Shown here: positions 26,951-36,015 of the stretch, in pieces | How the letters are laid out: each line of letters starts with the position of its first letter | Position numbering within the stretch: position 1 is the stretch's first letter | NCBI GenBank assembly: GCA_023434665.1 | Contig: JAEYSM010000009.1 | Span: 1 to 64,000, forward strand | Reading direction: 5' to 3' | Length of the DNA stretch: 64,000 bases | From: Bacteroidota bacterium | GTDB taxonomy: Bacteria; Bacteroidota; Bacteroidia; Bacteroidales; Lentimicrobiaceae | Notes under the pieces: generated by a model | The model's input: the letters and a program-made list of their open reading frames with translations, nothing else | Database searches by the model: none | What the model was told of the DNA's origin: nothing | Translations under genes and position numbers: made by a program

Positions 26951-28081
26951 CTATTTGTTTACAAAATCGAGTAGGTTCATAGTAATATGCAACAACTGTT
27001 CTTCATCTAATTCAGTATGCATAGGAAGTGATATCACCGAACTACACAGACTCTCGGTAACCGGGAAATCACCTTCTTTGTATCTTGGATCAAGATATGC
27101 TTTCTGCATATGAAGGGGAACCGGGTAATAAATCATAACCGGAATTCCATTGGCTGCCATGTGCTCCACTAAAGCATTTCGGTCAATTCCTGACGTTACA
27201 AGTGTATATTGGTGAAAAACATGAGTAGTATAATTTGCCTTAACAGGTGTCTGAAGTTTCGGATGTCCGGCAAAAGCCTGGTTATAAAACTGGGCAGCTT
27301 TGTTTCTTGCAGCGTTATATTCATCCAGATGTTTGAGCTTTACATCTAAAACAGCAGCCTGAATGCTGTCAAGGCGACTATTAACACCAATAAAATCGTG
27401 ATAGTACCGAACAGTCATTCCGTGATTTGCCATTACTCGAAGTTGTCTGGCCAAATCGTCATCATTTGTAAATATCGCACCTCCATCACCATAACATCCT
27501 AAGTTCTTGCTTGGGAAAAAAGATGTACAACCAACATGTCCAATTGTACCCGATTTTTTCATTGAACCATCCTTAAAGATATAGTCTGCACCTATTGACT
27601 GGCAAGCATCTTCTATAATATAAAGATTATGTTCTTTGGCTATTTCCATTATTGCTTCCATATCAGCACATTGACCAAACAAATGCACCGGAACAATGGC
27701 TTTTGTCTTTGGTGTGATGGCTCTCTTAATTGCTTCAGGATCAATATTAAATGTGATAGGATCAACATCTACAACAACCGGCGTTAAACCAAGAAGAGCA
27801 ATCACTTCGGCTGTAGCTATAAATGTGAATGAGGTAGTAATAACTTCATCTCCTCTTTGAAGATCCAGGGCCATCATTGAAATCTGTAAAGCATCAGTTC
27901 CATTGGCACAGGGGATGACATGTTTAACACCTAAATAATTTTCAAGGTTTTCCTGAAATCTTTTAACTGCTGGACCGTTGATAAAGGCAGTTGAGTCTAT
28001 TACTTCTGCGATTGATGAATCTATCTGACTTTTAATTTTCTGATATTGACCTTTGAGATCGACCATTGAGATTTTGTTCAT
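26951..28081 (-). CDS. DegT/DnrJ/EryC1-type sugar aminotransferase
   Basis: The 376-residue PLP enzyme of the DegT family adds an amino group to a keto-sugar nucleotide. The PLP lysine is Lys192 in FFPSKNLGCYGDGG, and the motifs VPVHLFGQ and IEDACQSIGA are typical. It is the first gene of the minus-strand operon degT-acetyltransferase-galE-rfbB and has a TATATTTG element 108 bp upstream. The likely product is an amino sugar for O-antigen or another surface glycan. Confidence 0.9.
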   Translation of the reverse strand: MNKISMVDLKGQYQKIKSQIDSSIAEVIDSTAFINGPAVKRFQENLENYLGVKHVIPCANGTDALQISMMALDLQRGDEVITTSFTFIATAEVIALLGLTPVVVDVDPITFNIDPEAIKRAITPKTKAIVPVHLFGQCADMEAIMEIAKEHNLYIIEDACQSIGADYIFKDGSMKKSGTIGHVGCTSFFPSKNLGCYGDGGAIFTNDDDLARQLRVMANHGMTVRYYHDFIGVNSRLDSIQAAVLDVKLKHLDEYNAARNKAAQFYNQAFAGHPKLQTPVKANYTTHVFHQYTLVTSGIDRNALVEHMAANGIPVMIYYPVPLHMQKAYLDPRYKEGDFPVTESLCSSVISLPMHTELDEEQLLHITMNLLDFVNK

Positions 28082-28188
28082 ACAAGTGCTTGTTTCAGTG
28101 ATTAAGTTGATTTATGTGGGATGTTACTATGTATTGGTCTGAAACGAAAATAAACCATTTAAAGTATATATTTCTTAAATTGTGATGG

Positions 28189-28196
28189 CAAATATA
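28189..28196 (-). promoter_or_regulatory. Candidate -7 element for the nucleotide-sugar operon
   Basis: TATATTTG on the minus strand matches TAnnTTTG and would give a leader of about 100 nt before the degT start. No -33 element was recognised. Confidence 0.38.
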
Positions 28197-28262
28197 CTAC
28201 TAATTAGCAGTTTTAAATGACCACAAGTTCCATTAATCATGTCGGAATTTGCCTCAATTACG

Positions 28263-28270
28263 TATCTTTG
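28263..28270 (+). promoter_or_regulatory. Candidate -7 element of the outer-membrane protein gene
   Basis: TATCTTTG lies 25 bp before the ATG at 28295. It is inside the longer open frame that begins at 28217, and so argues for the downstream start. Confidence 0.45.
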
Positions 28271-28294
28271 TCAGCTATTCCAATCTGTATTTTG

Positions 28295-29077
28295 ATGCAT
28301 AAGACTAAATCACTTCTTTGCACTCTTTTAATCGGTTTCATTTTAACAATGTCATCCCATTTTAATGGAGTATCAGCGCAGCAAAATGTAAAAGATTCAA
28401 CAATTTCAATGCATCTTATAACTGCCCATTTCGCTTATCAGTTTCCATCGGGCGATATGGCCTCAAGATTTGGTCATAGCGCAATGGTTGGTCCTGCTTA
28501 TTTTTATAAATCATCTGAAAATTGGCTATTGGGAGCTGAGGTAGGTTTTTTCTTTGGCGATAAGGTTAAAGACAAAAATAATATCTTAAGTAATATCGAG
28601 ACTGAAGATGGCAATATCGTTGATGTTGATGGCATTTATGCTACTTACCATTTCTATGAAAGGGGTTACTCCTTTTTAGCAAAGGCAGGAAAAATATTTC
28701 CTTTCAGAAAGCCCAACCCAAATTCTGGTATTATGTTAGGTGCAGGAGCAGGGCTGATTCAGCATAAAATTTTTATAGATCATAGAGACCGGACAGCACC
28801 TCAGATAACAGGCGATTATCTGAAAGGATATGATGAATTGAAAAGAGGTCCCGCCTTAAATGTTTTTGCAGGTTATCTGTATACTGGCAATTCAAAAGTG
28901 GTAAATTTCTATGCCAATATTGATCTGACGGTTGGATTCACGAAGGATGTTCGTCCCTATTCATTTGCTAAAAGGCAATATAATGACGGGAAATATACAG
29001 ACTATATTGTGTCACTAAAATTAGGCTGGCTAATTCCGGTCTATAAAAGAGCTCCCAAAGATTTTTACTACTATTAA
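28295..29077 (+). CDS. Outer-membrane beta-barrel protein, unknown role
   Basis: The open frame reaches back to 28217. However, the ATG at 28295 opens a clear signal peptide (basic MHKTK, hydrophobic core, cleavage near VSAQQ), and a TATCTTTG element lies 25 bp before it, so 260 residues are taken as the product. The mature protein has alternating aromatic/glycine strands (AHFAYQFPSGDMASRFG, SFLAKAGKIFPF, LKLGWLIPVYKR) like small outer-membrane barrels of Bacteroidota. No specific function is recognisable. The waaA gene starts 34 bp downstream, so the two are probably cotranscribed. Confidence 0.8.
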   Translation: MHKTKSLLCTLLIGFILTMSSHFNGVSAQQNVKDSTISMHLITAHFAYQFPSGDMASRFGHSAMVGPAYFYKSSENWLLGAEVGFFFGDKVKDKNNILSNIETEDGNIVDVDGIYATYHFYERGYSFLAKAGKIFPFRKPNPNSGIMLGAGAGLIQHKIFIDHRDRTAPQITGDYLKGYDELKRGPALNVFAGYLYTGNSKVVNFYANIDLTVGFTKDVRPYSFAKRQYNDGKYTDYIVSLKLGWLIPVYKRAPKDFYYY

Positions 29078-29111
29078 TATAAACATCAGCAACTTTTCAA
29101 ATAAAAATATC

Positions 29112-30413
29112 ATGCGGCAAATCTATAGTTTTATTATAAGGATGTATGGTCTGTCGTTATGGATTTCATCGCTCTTTAATCAGAAAGCCAGAGACTGGTT
29201 TTATGGCAGAAGAGAAATTTTCACCAAGCTTGAAGAAGTATTTTCAAGTGAGAATAAAGCTGGGGATCGGCCTCCTGTAATCTGGGTCCATTGTGCTTCG
29301 TTGGGTGAATACGAGCAAGCCCGCCCCGTTATTCAGGCAATTAAAACCCGTTTCCCTGACCATTTAGTGTTGTTGACCTTTTTTTCCCCCTCCGGTTACA
29401 ATAATAAACCAACGAATTCAGGGGCGGATTTTGTTTTTTATCTTCCACTTGACACACCCCGTAATGCTAATCGTTTTATTAAGATTGTCTCTCCTTCGCT
29501 TGCTATCTTCGTAAAGTACGAGTTCTGGTACAATTATTTGCACCAGTTGTATCTGCGGAATATTCCAACCCTCACTATCTCAGCGATTTTTCGCCCAACA
29601 CAACATTTCTTTAAATGGTATGGTGGATGGTTCAGAAGGCATTTGAGAAACGTCGACCAGATTTTTGTGCAAGATGAAGAGTCAATTGAGCTCCTTAGCA
29701 TGATTGATGTAAATAATGTAACTCTTAGTGGCGATACACGATTCGACAGAGTTCTTGGAATTTCAGAACAGGAATCTCATATGCCTTTCCTTGAAGAATT
29801 TTCTAAAGATCATTTTACTTTAGTTGCAGGTAGTACATGGCAACCTGATGAAGATATCTTATGGCAACTTCAGGAATCTTTTGGTGATTGGTTGAGAGTA
29901 ATAATTGCTCCTCATGAAATAAATCAAAGACATATAACTGATCTTTCTTCCAGATTAAATGGCCGTTCTGTTTTATACAGCTCTTTAATAACATCCAATG
30001 TCAGTCCTGAAGATTACTTTAAACAGCATGAGGTGAAAGTAATAATAATAGATTCTATTGGATTATTGTCAAAAATCTATCGCTATGGCAACATAGCCTA
30101 CATTGGTGGTGGATTTGGTGTTGGTATTCACAATACGCTTGAAGCTGCAGTGTATGGAATACCTGTCCTGTTTGGCCCCAATTATCAAAAGTTCAAAGAA
30201 GCAAGAGAACTAATTCAGTTAAAAGCTGCTGAAAGTGTTAAGGATGGAGAAGAATTGATTAATTCAGTAAGGCTTTTTCACAGTCTTCCCGACCGACTAC
30301 AGGAATACTCTGAACAGGCAGCCAAATACGTCGAATCACGTTCAGGAGCAACCAATAAGATTATGGAAATGCTACAATCTTACGTTGAGATTCCCAGGGA
30401 TCATCAATCTTAA
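29112..30413 (+). CDS. waaA: Kdo transferase WaaA (KdtA)
   Basis: The 433-residue glycosyltransferase family 30 enzyme adds 3-deoxy-D-manno-octulosonate from CMP-Kdo to lipid A precursor at the inner membrane. The N-terminal membrane-associated segment is followed by WVHCASLGEYEQARPV, where Glu66 matches the catalytic glutamate. The C-terminal domain has the HTLEAAVYGIPVLFGP nucleotide-sugar site in the form NTLEAAVYGIPV. Its last 53 bp overlap the end of the convergent phosphoesterase gene. Confidence 0.93.
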   Translation: MRQIYSFIIRMYGLSLWISSLFNQKARDWFYGRREIFTKLEEVFSSENKAGDRPPVIWVHCASLGEYEQARPVIQAIKTRFPDHLVLLTFFSPSGYNNKPTNSGADFVFYLPLDTPRNANRFIKIVSPSLAIFVKYEFWYNYLHQLYLRNIPTLTISAIFRPTQHFFKWYGGWFRRHLRNVDQIFVQDEESIELLSMIDVNNVTLSGDTRFDRVLGISEQESHMPFLEEFSKDHFTLVAGSTWQPDEDILWQLQESFGDWLRVIIAPHEINQRHITDLSSRLNGRSVLYSSLITSNVSPEDYFKQHEVKVIIIDSIGLLSKIYRYGNIAYIGGGFGVGIHNTLEAAVYGIPVLFGPNYQKFKEARELIQLKAAESVKDGEELINSVRLFHSLPDRLQEYSEQAAKYVESRSGATNKIMEMLQSYVEIPRDHQS

Positions 30414-31197
30414 ACTGAACGATTGCTAATCCTGTTCCATCATAGGCCGCTGAAAACAAATGGGTTCTTCCATTAATCTCACTCCAATTTCCTGTTATTC
30501 CGGATGATTCATGAGCATGTCCATGTAAAGTAATGTATGGTTGCTTTTCTTTAATAAAATTAGCAATAGCCTTACTTCCAATACTTTTTCCACCCGGAAT
30601 TTTATCAAGCATACTATCAAATGGTGGGGCATGGAATAAAAAGATAGCTTTCTCCATTGAGAGATCGCTTGTTAATACTTCCAGATCTGTACTGATAAAA
30701 GACTCATCACTGATTTCATCAGTACTCCTGAATCCTTTATCAGGAGGAATTGCAGTTTCATCTACAGATTTATCCACATCATACTTCTCCCAATCCTTTA
30801 TCCTGAATGGCGTAGGAGGAACATATGAGTATCCAAAAATCATATAAGGGCCAAACTTAGTTTTGTCATTGTTCAGGAATTTCCATAATTCTTTCCTGGC
30901 TCCTTCTTCAAAACCAGGAATATCACATTTATAATCATCATTACCTGCTATAAGATAAATATCAGGGTAATTGCACCCAAGCTGTTTTTGGACACCTCTG
31001 AACAACGGGATCAGGAATTCATAAATGAAAGGATTTACTTGTAAATTTAACTTCTTCTCTGATACTCTAAAATGGGGCAAGAGGTCCCCGCCCATAAACA
31101 AAAAAGAAGGTTTATTCCTGATTATCTCTTTTGCCAATAGTTCATACTTAGTCCTATCACCATGGAGGTCACTTACAAAATAACAGGTGGTCATCAA
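30361..31197 (-). CDS. Calcineurin-like metallophosphoesterase
   Basis: The 278-residue protein carries the metallophosphoesterase metal motifs in order: SDLHGD, FMGGDLLPH, AGNDDY and TLHGHAHES. No signal peptide is present, so a cytoplasmic phosphoesterase or nuclease-type hydrolase is expected. The substrate is unknown. A loop of about 40 residues rich in Asp/Ser/Thr (near 140-185) separates the third and fourth motifs. The gene is convergent with waaA and shares 53 bp with it, and it is divergent from pdxA. Confidence 0.85.
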   Translation of the reverse strand: MMTTCYFVSDLHGDRTKYELLAKEIIRNKPSFLFMGGDLLPHFRVSEKKLNLQVNPFIYEFLIPLFRGVQKQLGCNYPDIYLIAGNDDYKCDIPGFEEGARKELWKFLNNDKTKFGPYMIFGYSYVPPTPFRIKDWEKYDVDKSVDETAIPPDKGFRSTDEISDESFISTDLEVLTSDLSMEKAIFLFHAPPFDSMLDKIPGGKSIGSKAIANFIKEKQPYITLHGHAHESSGITGNWSEINGRTHLFSAAYDGTGLAIVQFKIDDPWESQRKIVAFP

Positions 31198-31250
31198 CTT
31201 TTACTTTAAAGTTTAAATTAATATAGCTGTTAGCTAAAATAGCAAAATCT

Positions 31251-31258
31251 TATCTTTG
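31251..31258 (+). promoter_or_regulatory. Candidate -7 element for pdxA
   Basis: TATCTTTG lies 16 bp before the pdxA ATG. No -33 TTTG was found. Confidence 0.45.
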
Positions 31259-31274
31259 CCTAAACAATTAAGTT

Positions 31275-32345
31275 ATGATCAAAATGTCGGAAAGCGAAAA
31301 AAAACCAGTTATAGGCATCTCAACCGGTGATGTAAATGGCATTGGCTATGAAATAATATTAAAAGCCTTGTCTGATAATCGGATTAACGAGATGATGGTT
31401 CCGGTGGTCTACGGTCTTGCAAAAGTTGTTTCGTACAATAAAAAGGTACTTAATCTCTCTGAGTTAAATTTTAATATTATAAAAAAAGCCGATAACCTGA
31501 ATCTAAAGAAATCCAACCTGGTAAATCTTCATGACAACGAAGTGAGGGTAGATTTTGGAAAGTCAGATACGGTAGCAGGAGAACAGGCATTTTTATCGCT
31601 CGAAGCAGCAACCGAGGATTTGAAGAAAGGAGTTATCGATGCTCTTGTCACAGGACCAATTAATAAGAAGACTATTCAATCTCCGGATTTTAACTTTCCA
31701 GGACACACCGAATATCTCACTGAAAAATTTTCTGTTAAAGAAAGCCTGATGCTGATGGTTAGCAACAACCTTCGTATAGGCGTTTTAACGGGGCATATAC
31801 CTGTGAATGAGATCGCCCGGACTATTACAACGGATCTTATTCTTCAAAAAATCGCAATTTTAAACAAATCCTTGCTTATCGATTTTGGCATCAGATCTCC
31901 CAAAATTGCAATTTTAGCTTTAAATCCTCATGCAGGCGACGATGGATTGCTTGGTATGGAAGAAAAGGATATTATAATTCCTGCAATTGAAAAAGCAAAA
32001 GAAATGGGATATCATGCTTTTGGTCCTTATCCTGCTGATGGATTCTTTGGTTCTTCCTCATTTACTCAATTTGATGGAATACTTGCCATGTACCACGATC
32101 AGGGTATGTTGCCATTTAAAACCCTTTCTTTTGATTCCGGTGTAAATTATACGGCGGGACTTCCTGTAATAAGGACATCCCCTGCTCATGGAACAGCTTT
32201 TGAAATAGCTGGTAAAGATCAGGCCTCACCTGATTCTTTCAGAGCTGCTATATACCTGGCATGTGATATTTGGAAAAACAGACAAGATTATGAATCAATC
32301 TCTGCTAATCCTCTTAAACCTGCCCGACATGAAGCTGAATCATAG
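31275..32345 (+). CDS. pdxA: 4-hydroxythreonine-4-phosphate dehydrogenase
   Basis: The 356-residue PdxA oxidises 4-phosphohydroxy-L-threonine in the DXP-dependent route to pyridoxal phosphate. The metal-binding segments FPGHTEYL, ALNPHAGDDG and MYHDQGMLPFK are all intact. The length is slightly above the E. coli enzyme. It starts the gene pair pdxA/murF-alr (46 bp apart), which fits a need for PLP by the racemase domain encoded next, although this is an observation and not proof of a link. Confidence 0.94.
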   Translation: MIKMSESEKKPVIGISTGDVNGIGYEIILKALSDNRINEMMVPVVYGLAKVVSYNKKVLNLSELNFNIIKKADNLNLKKSNLVNLHDNEVRVDFGKSDTVAGEQAFLSLEAATEDLKKGVIDALVTGPINKKTIQSPDFNFPGHTEYLTEKFSVKESLMLMVSNNLRIGVLTGHIPVNEIARTITTDLILQKIAILNKSLLIDFGIRSPKIAILALNPHAGDDGLLGMEEKDIIIPAIEKAKEMGYHAFGPYPADGFFGSSSFTQFDGILAMYHDQGMLPFKTLSFDSGVNYTAGLPVIRTSPAHGTAFEIAGKDQASPDSFRAAIYLACDIWKNRQDYESISANPLKPARHEAES

Positions 32346-32391
32346 AAAACAAAATTATAAGTTTCAAGCTTTGTAACCAAAAAGATAGATC

Positions 32392-34854
32392 TTGCAAGGA
32401 TACTCAATATATGAAGTAGCAGAAGCAGTTTCAGGTAAACTGCTCATTAACTCTGAAAAGTGTATAATAACTGATTTGTTAATTGACAGTAGAAAAATAA
32501 ATTCTCCTGCTGATTCTATCTTTTTTGCTCTGGTTACTAAGAGAAATGACGGGCATAAATATATCGAGACTCTTATTTCTAAAGGAGTAAGATGCTTTTG
32601 CGTCACTAATATCCCTAAGAGCCTAGAAGCTAAAGCAAATTATATTGTTGTTAAGGATACTCTGAATGCCTTGCAACGACTGGCTTTGTTTCACCGGCAA
32701 AAATTCAGTTTACCAGTTATTGGGATTACAGGTAGTAATGGTAAAACTATAGTCAAAGAATGGCTCTGGCAACTTCTTTCTGAAGAAAAGACTATTATTA
32801 GAAGTCCTCAAAGCTACAATTCCCAAATTGGCGTACCTCTTTCAGTATGGCAACTCGAACCAATTCATCAATTGGCAATTTTTGAAGCAGGTATTTCTCA
32901 ACCTGGTGAAATGGAGAAACTTGAGCCAATTATCAAACCTGATATCGGTATTCTGACTAACATTGGTCAGGCACATGACCAATTCTTTGAATCAGAAGAT
33001 CAGAAAACAAATGAGAAATTAAAACTCTTTGTCAACTCCAAATCTATTGTTTATTGTCGTGATTATGAATTAATTCATTCAAAAATCCTCAAGCCGGTTA
33101 ACATCTTTAATTGGGGCAAACATCCTGATTCTTTATTGAGAATCCTGGATATTGAAAAACACAAAAAAGAGACTTTAATATCAGCGATTTACAAAGAAAA
33201 GAAACAAAAGATCACGATTCCTTTTACGGATGATGCTTCCCTCGAAAATGCCATGCACTGCTGGGCAACCATGCTTTTGCTTGGGTATGGTCCCGAGGTA
33301 ATTACAACCAGGATGCAGAAGTTACAACCTGTTGCCATGCGCTTGGAGATGAAGGAGGGAGTAAATGGTTGCCTGGTGATTAACGACAGTTATAGCTCAG
33401 ATTTCGATTCACTTGCAAATGCTCTTGATTTTCTTGTCCAACAGACCCGACACGACAAACGCACTGTTATACTCAGTGATATTCTTCAAAGCTCTGCCAG
33501 TGAAGCAAACCTGTACCAATCAGTAGCAGCCTTATTGGAAACAAGAAATATTTCACGATTAATCGGGATAGGCGAAGGCATTTCAAAACATAGCCATCTC
33601 TTTAAAATGCAAAAGCAGTTTTTTAATAGTACCAATCAGTTTCTCGACCAGTATTCGCTCACTCCTTTCCGGAATGAGAGTATTCTGATTAAAGGTGCCA
33701 GGGTTTTTGCTTTTGAGAGAATCATTGATTTGTTGCAACAAAAATCACATGAAACTGTCCTAGAGGTTAACCTTAGTGCCTTGGTTCATAATCTTAACTT
33801 CTTCAGGTCTTTGATAAAGCCTAAAACCAAGGTAATGGTAATGGTCAAAGCATTCTCATATGGCAGTGGCAGTTTCGAAATTGCCAATACCCTCCAGTTT
33901 CATCATGCAGATTATCTTGCTGTAGCCTACGCTGATGAAGGAGTGGAGCTCCGAAAGGCCGGAATCAGTTTGCCGATACTCGTTATGAACCCTGAAATGA
34001 CGGGAATGGATGCGATGATTCGTTATGATCTTGAGCCTGAGATATACAGTTTCAGGACTTTACAATTATTCCTTTCAGCTATTGAAAACTCTGATGTAAA
34101 TCCTGATAAGAAATCAAGGATACATATAAAACTTGATACAGGTATGCATCGTTTAGGTTTTATGGAAGATGAAATAGAGGCCCTAGTGGAAGAAATAATG
34201 AATAACAAAAATGTCGTTGTTTCTTCTGTGTTTTCACATCTGGCTGCTAGTGAAAGTAAGGACCTGGACTGGTTCACTTCTCTACAGATTAAGAATTTTG
34301 AAGCCATGACCTGGAGGCTGCACGAAGGGTTGGGCTACAACTTTATGCGTCATATACTTAATTCTGCCGGTATTGTCCGCCATCCATATGCACAGTTCGA
34401 TATGGTTCGGCTGGGAATATCTCTTTATGGCATTTCTCCATTGCCTCATATCCAGAATAAACTGGAGGTTGTGAGCAGGTTGAAAAGTGTTATTTCTCAG
34501 ATAAAGGTAATACAACAGGATGAGGCAGTTGGGTATAATTGCAAATGGATCGCTCCACGCGAAAGTACGATTGCTATTGTTCCTGTTGGTTATGCTGATG
34601 GTTTAAGCCGGAAACTAAGCAATGGCATCGGCTGTATGTTTGTCAAAAACAAAGTTGTCCCGATTATCGGGAATATCAATATGGACATGACAATCATCGA
34701 CATTACCGGAATAGATGCAGAAGAAGGAGATGAGGTAATAATCTTTGGCAAAGAGGTGTCTATCAACAAGCTAGCCGAGCTTATGGACACAATTCCATAT
34801 GAAGTTCTTACAGGGATTTCACGAAGAGTGAAAAGGGTTTATTATCAGGAATAA
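32392..34854 (+). CDS. murF-alr: Bifunctional MurF ligase / alanine racemase
   Basis: This 820-residue fusion joins two peptidoglycan precursor enzymes. Residues 1-445 are MurF (UDP-MurNAc-tripeptide:D-Ala-D-Ala ligase), with the ATP loop GITGSNGKT at 111-119 and the NDSYSSD motif. Residues about 453-820 are alanine racemase, with the PLP lysine in VMVKAFSYGSG (Lys486), the VGYNCKW tyrosine segment and GYADGLSRKL. The fusion is known in Bacteroidota, so D-Ala production and use sit in one polypeptide. The frame starts at a TTG codon (32392); no ATG nearby gives an intact MurF N-terminus. Confidence 0.94.
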   Translation: MQGYSIYEVAEAVSGKLLINSEKCIITDLLIDSRKINSPADSIFFALVTKRNDGHKYIETLISKGVRCFCVTNIPKSLEAKANYIVVKDTLNALQRLALFHRQKFSLPVIGITGSNGKTIVKEWLWQLLSEEKTIIRSPQSYNSQIGVPLSVWQLEPIHQLAIFEAGISQPGEMEKLEPIIKPDIGILTNIGQAHDQFFESEDQKTNEKLKLFVNSKSIVYCRDYELIHSKILKPVNIFNWGKHPDSLLRILDIEKHKKETLISAIYKEKKQKITIPFTDDASLENAMHCWATMLLLGYGPEVITTRMQKLQPVAMRLEMKEGVNGCLVINDSYSSDFDSLANALDFLVQQTRHDKRTVILSDILQSSASEANLYQSVAALLETRNISRLIGIGEGISKHSHLFKMQKQFFNSTNQFLDQYSLTPFRNESILIKGARVFAFERIIDLLQQKSHETVLEVNLSALVHNLNFFRSLIKPKTKVMVMVKAFSYGSGSFEIANTLQFHHADYLAVAYADEGVELRKAGISLPILVMNPEMTGMDAMIRYDLEPEIYSFRTLQLFLSAIENSDVNPDKKSRIHIKLDTGMHRLGFMEDEIEALVEEIMNNKNVVVSSVFSHLAASESKDLDWFTSLQIKNFEAMTWRLHEGLGYNFMRHILNSAGIVRHPYAQFDMVRLGISLYGISPLPHIQNKLEVVSRLKSVISQIKVIQQDEAVGYNCKWIAPRESTIAIVPVGYADGLSRKLSNGIGCMFVKNKVVPIIGNINMDMTIIDITGIDAEEGDEVIIFGKEVSINKLAELMDTIPYEVLTGISRRVKRVYYQE

Positions 34855-34947
34855 ACAACAAGTCGCGTATTCCAGGCACTCTTTGCTTACTTTAATACAA
34901 GCACTATACGGTTCAACGAGGTAATAATCGATAAACCGCTAGCCGGA

Positions 34948-35946
34948 TTATTCTTGTTGTAGAATCCTGTCGATTCCTTCCAATTCTTCCTTGCTAAAGT
35001 GATGATTTTCCAGACTCTTTAAGTCGTCATCAATCTGTGTAACACTGCTGGCGCCAATAAGGACAGATGTCACCCTTGAATCTTTCATTACCCAGGCCAG
35101 GGCCATTTGTGCTAATGTTTGTCCCCGCTTTTTTGCAACTTCATTAAGAAGTTGAATCTTATTCAATTTCTCCTTGGTTATATTTGCAGGTGTTAAGAAA
35201 CGAGATCTGGATGCTCGCGAACCTTCAGGTATTCCAGACAAGTATTTATCAGTTAACAGACCTTGTGCAAGCGGGGAATATACAATACATCCAATACCTT
35301 TTTTCTCCAGAACATCCAGCAGCCCATTTTCTATCCATCGGTCAAAAAGAGAATACCTGGGCTGATGAATCAGACAGGAAACACCATCTTTTTCTAACAA
35401 CTCAGTTGCTTTCAGTGTCAATTCAGGTCCATAATTCGACAATCCAACATATAAAGCTTTACCTTGCCTGACAATGTCAACCAAAGCAGTCATAGTCTCT
35501 TCAATTGGCGTATTCTCATCCGGACGGTGTGAATAAAAAATATCAACGTAATCAAGGTTTAATCTCTTTAAACTTTGGTCGAGGCTCGATATCAGATACT
35601 TTCTTGAACCTCCGTCACCATATGGTCCCTGCCACATCAGGTATCCTGCTTTGGTTGAAATAATCATTTCATCACGAAAAGCTTTAAAATCTGATTTGAG
35701 AACCTTACCCATTGTGCTTTCTGCACTTCCTTCAGGAGGCCCATAATTGTTGGCCAGATCAAAATGGGTTATTCCTTTATCAAAAGCATGGAATAACATT
35801 TTCCGGCTGTTTTCAAAAGTATCAACGCCTCCGAAATTATGCCATAAGCCAAGTGAAACAGATGGTAGATATAATCCACTCTTTCCAGTTTTATTATATT
35901 TTAAATGATTGTACCGATCAGCAGCAGGTTGATAAGAATAATGCAT
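34948..35946 (-). CDS. Aldo/keto reductase, YghZ-like
   Basis: The 332-residue TIM-barrel NADPH oxidoreductase has the catalytic tetrad visible: Asp63 and Tyr68 (DLANNYGPPEG), Lys99 (STKAGY) and His140 (YSHRPD). The long N-terminus and the MWQGPYGDGGSRK loop are typical of the YghZ/AKR14 group, which reduces L-glyceraldehyde 3-phosphate and methylglyoxal. The physiological substrate here is uncertain. It is complete and separated by 69 bp from the flippase-like gene upstream. Confidence 0.9.
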   Translation of the reverse strand: MHYSYQPAADRYNHLKYNKTGKSGLYLPSVSLGLWHNFGGVDTFENSRKMLFHAFDKGITHFDLANNYGPPEGSAESTMGKVLKSDFKAFRDEMIISTKAGYLMWQGPYGDGGSRKYLISSLDQSLKRLNLDYVDIFYSHRPDENTPIEETMTALVDIVRQGKALYVGLSNYGPELTLKATELLEKDGVSCLIHQPRYSLFDRWIENGLLDVLEKKGIGCIVYSPLAQGLLTDKYLSGIPEGSRASRSRFLTPANITKEKLNKIQLLNEVAKKRGQTLAQMALAWVMKDSRVTSVLIGASSVTQIDDDLKSLENHHFSKEELEGIDRILQQE

Positions 35947-36015
35947 ATGCTTTAATAGATTAGATATGAGATTTCTGTAACTATTCCATTAACAAAAATG
36001 CCTGTTCAAAGTTGC

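Noticed and set aside
21851..28081. Catalase and sugar genes as a transferred island
   Set aside because: Base composition by eye is like the neighbours; no integrase, tRNA or flanking repeat was seen; a terminator separates the catalase from the sugar operon.
28217..28294. Upstream start of the outer-membrane protein at 28217
   Set aside because: The -7 element TATCTTTG lies inside this extension, and the signal peptide begins at 28295.
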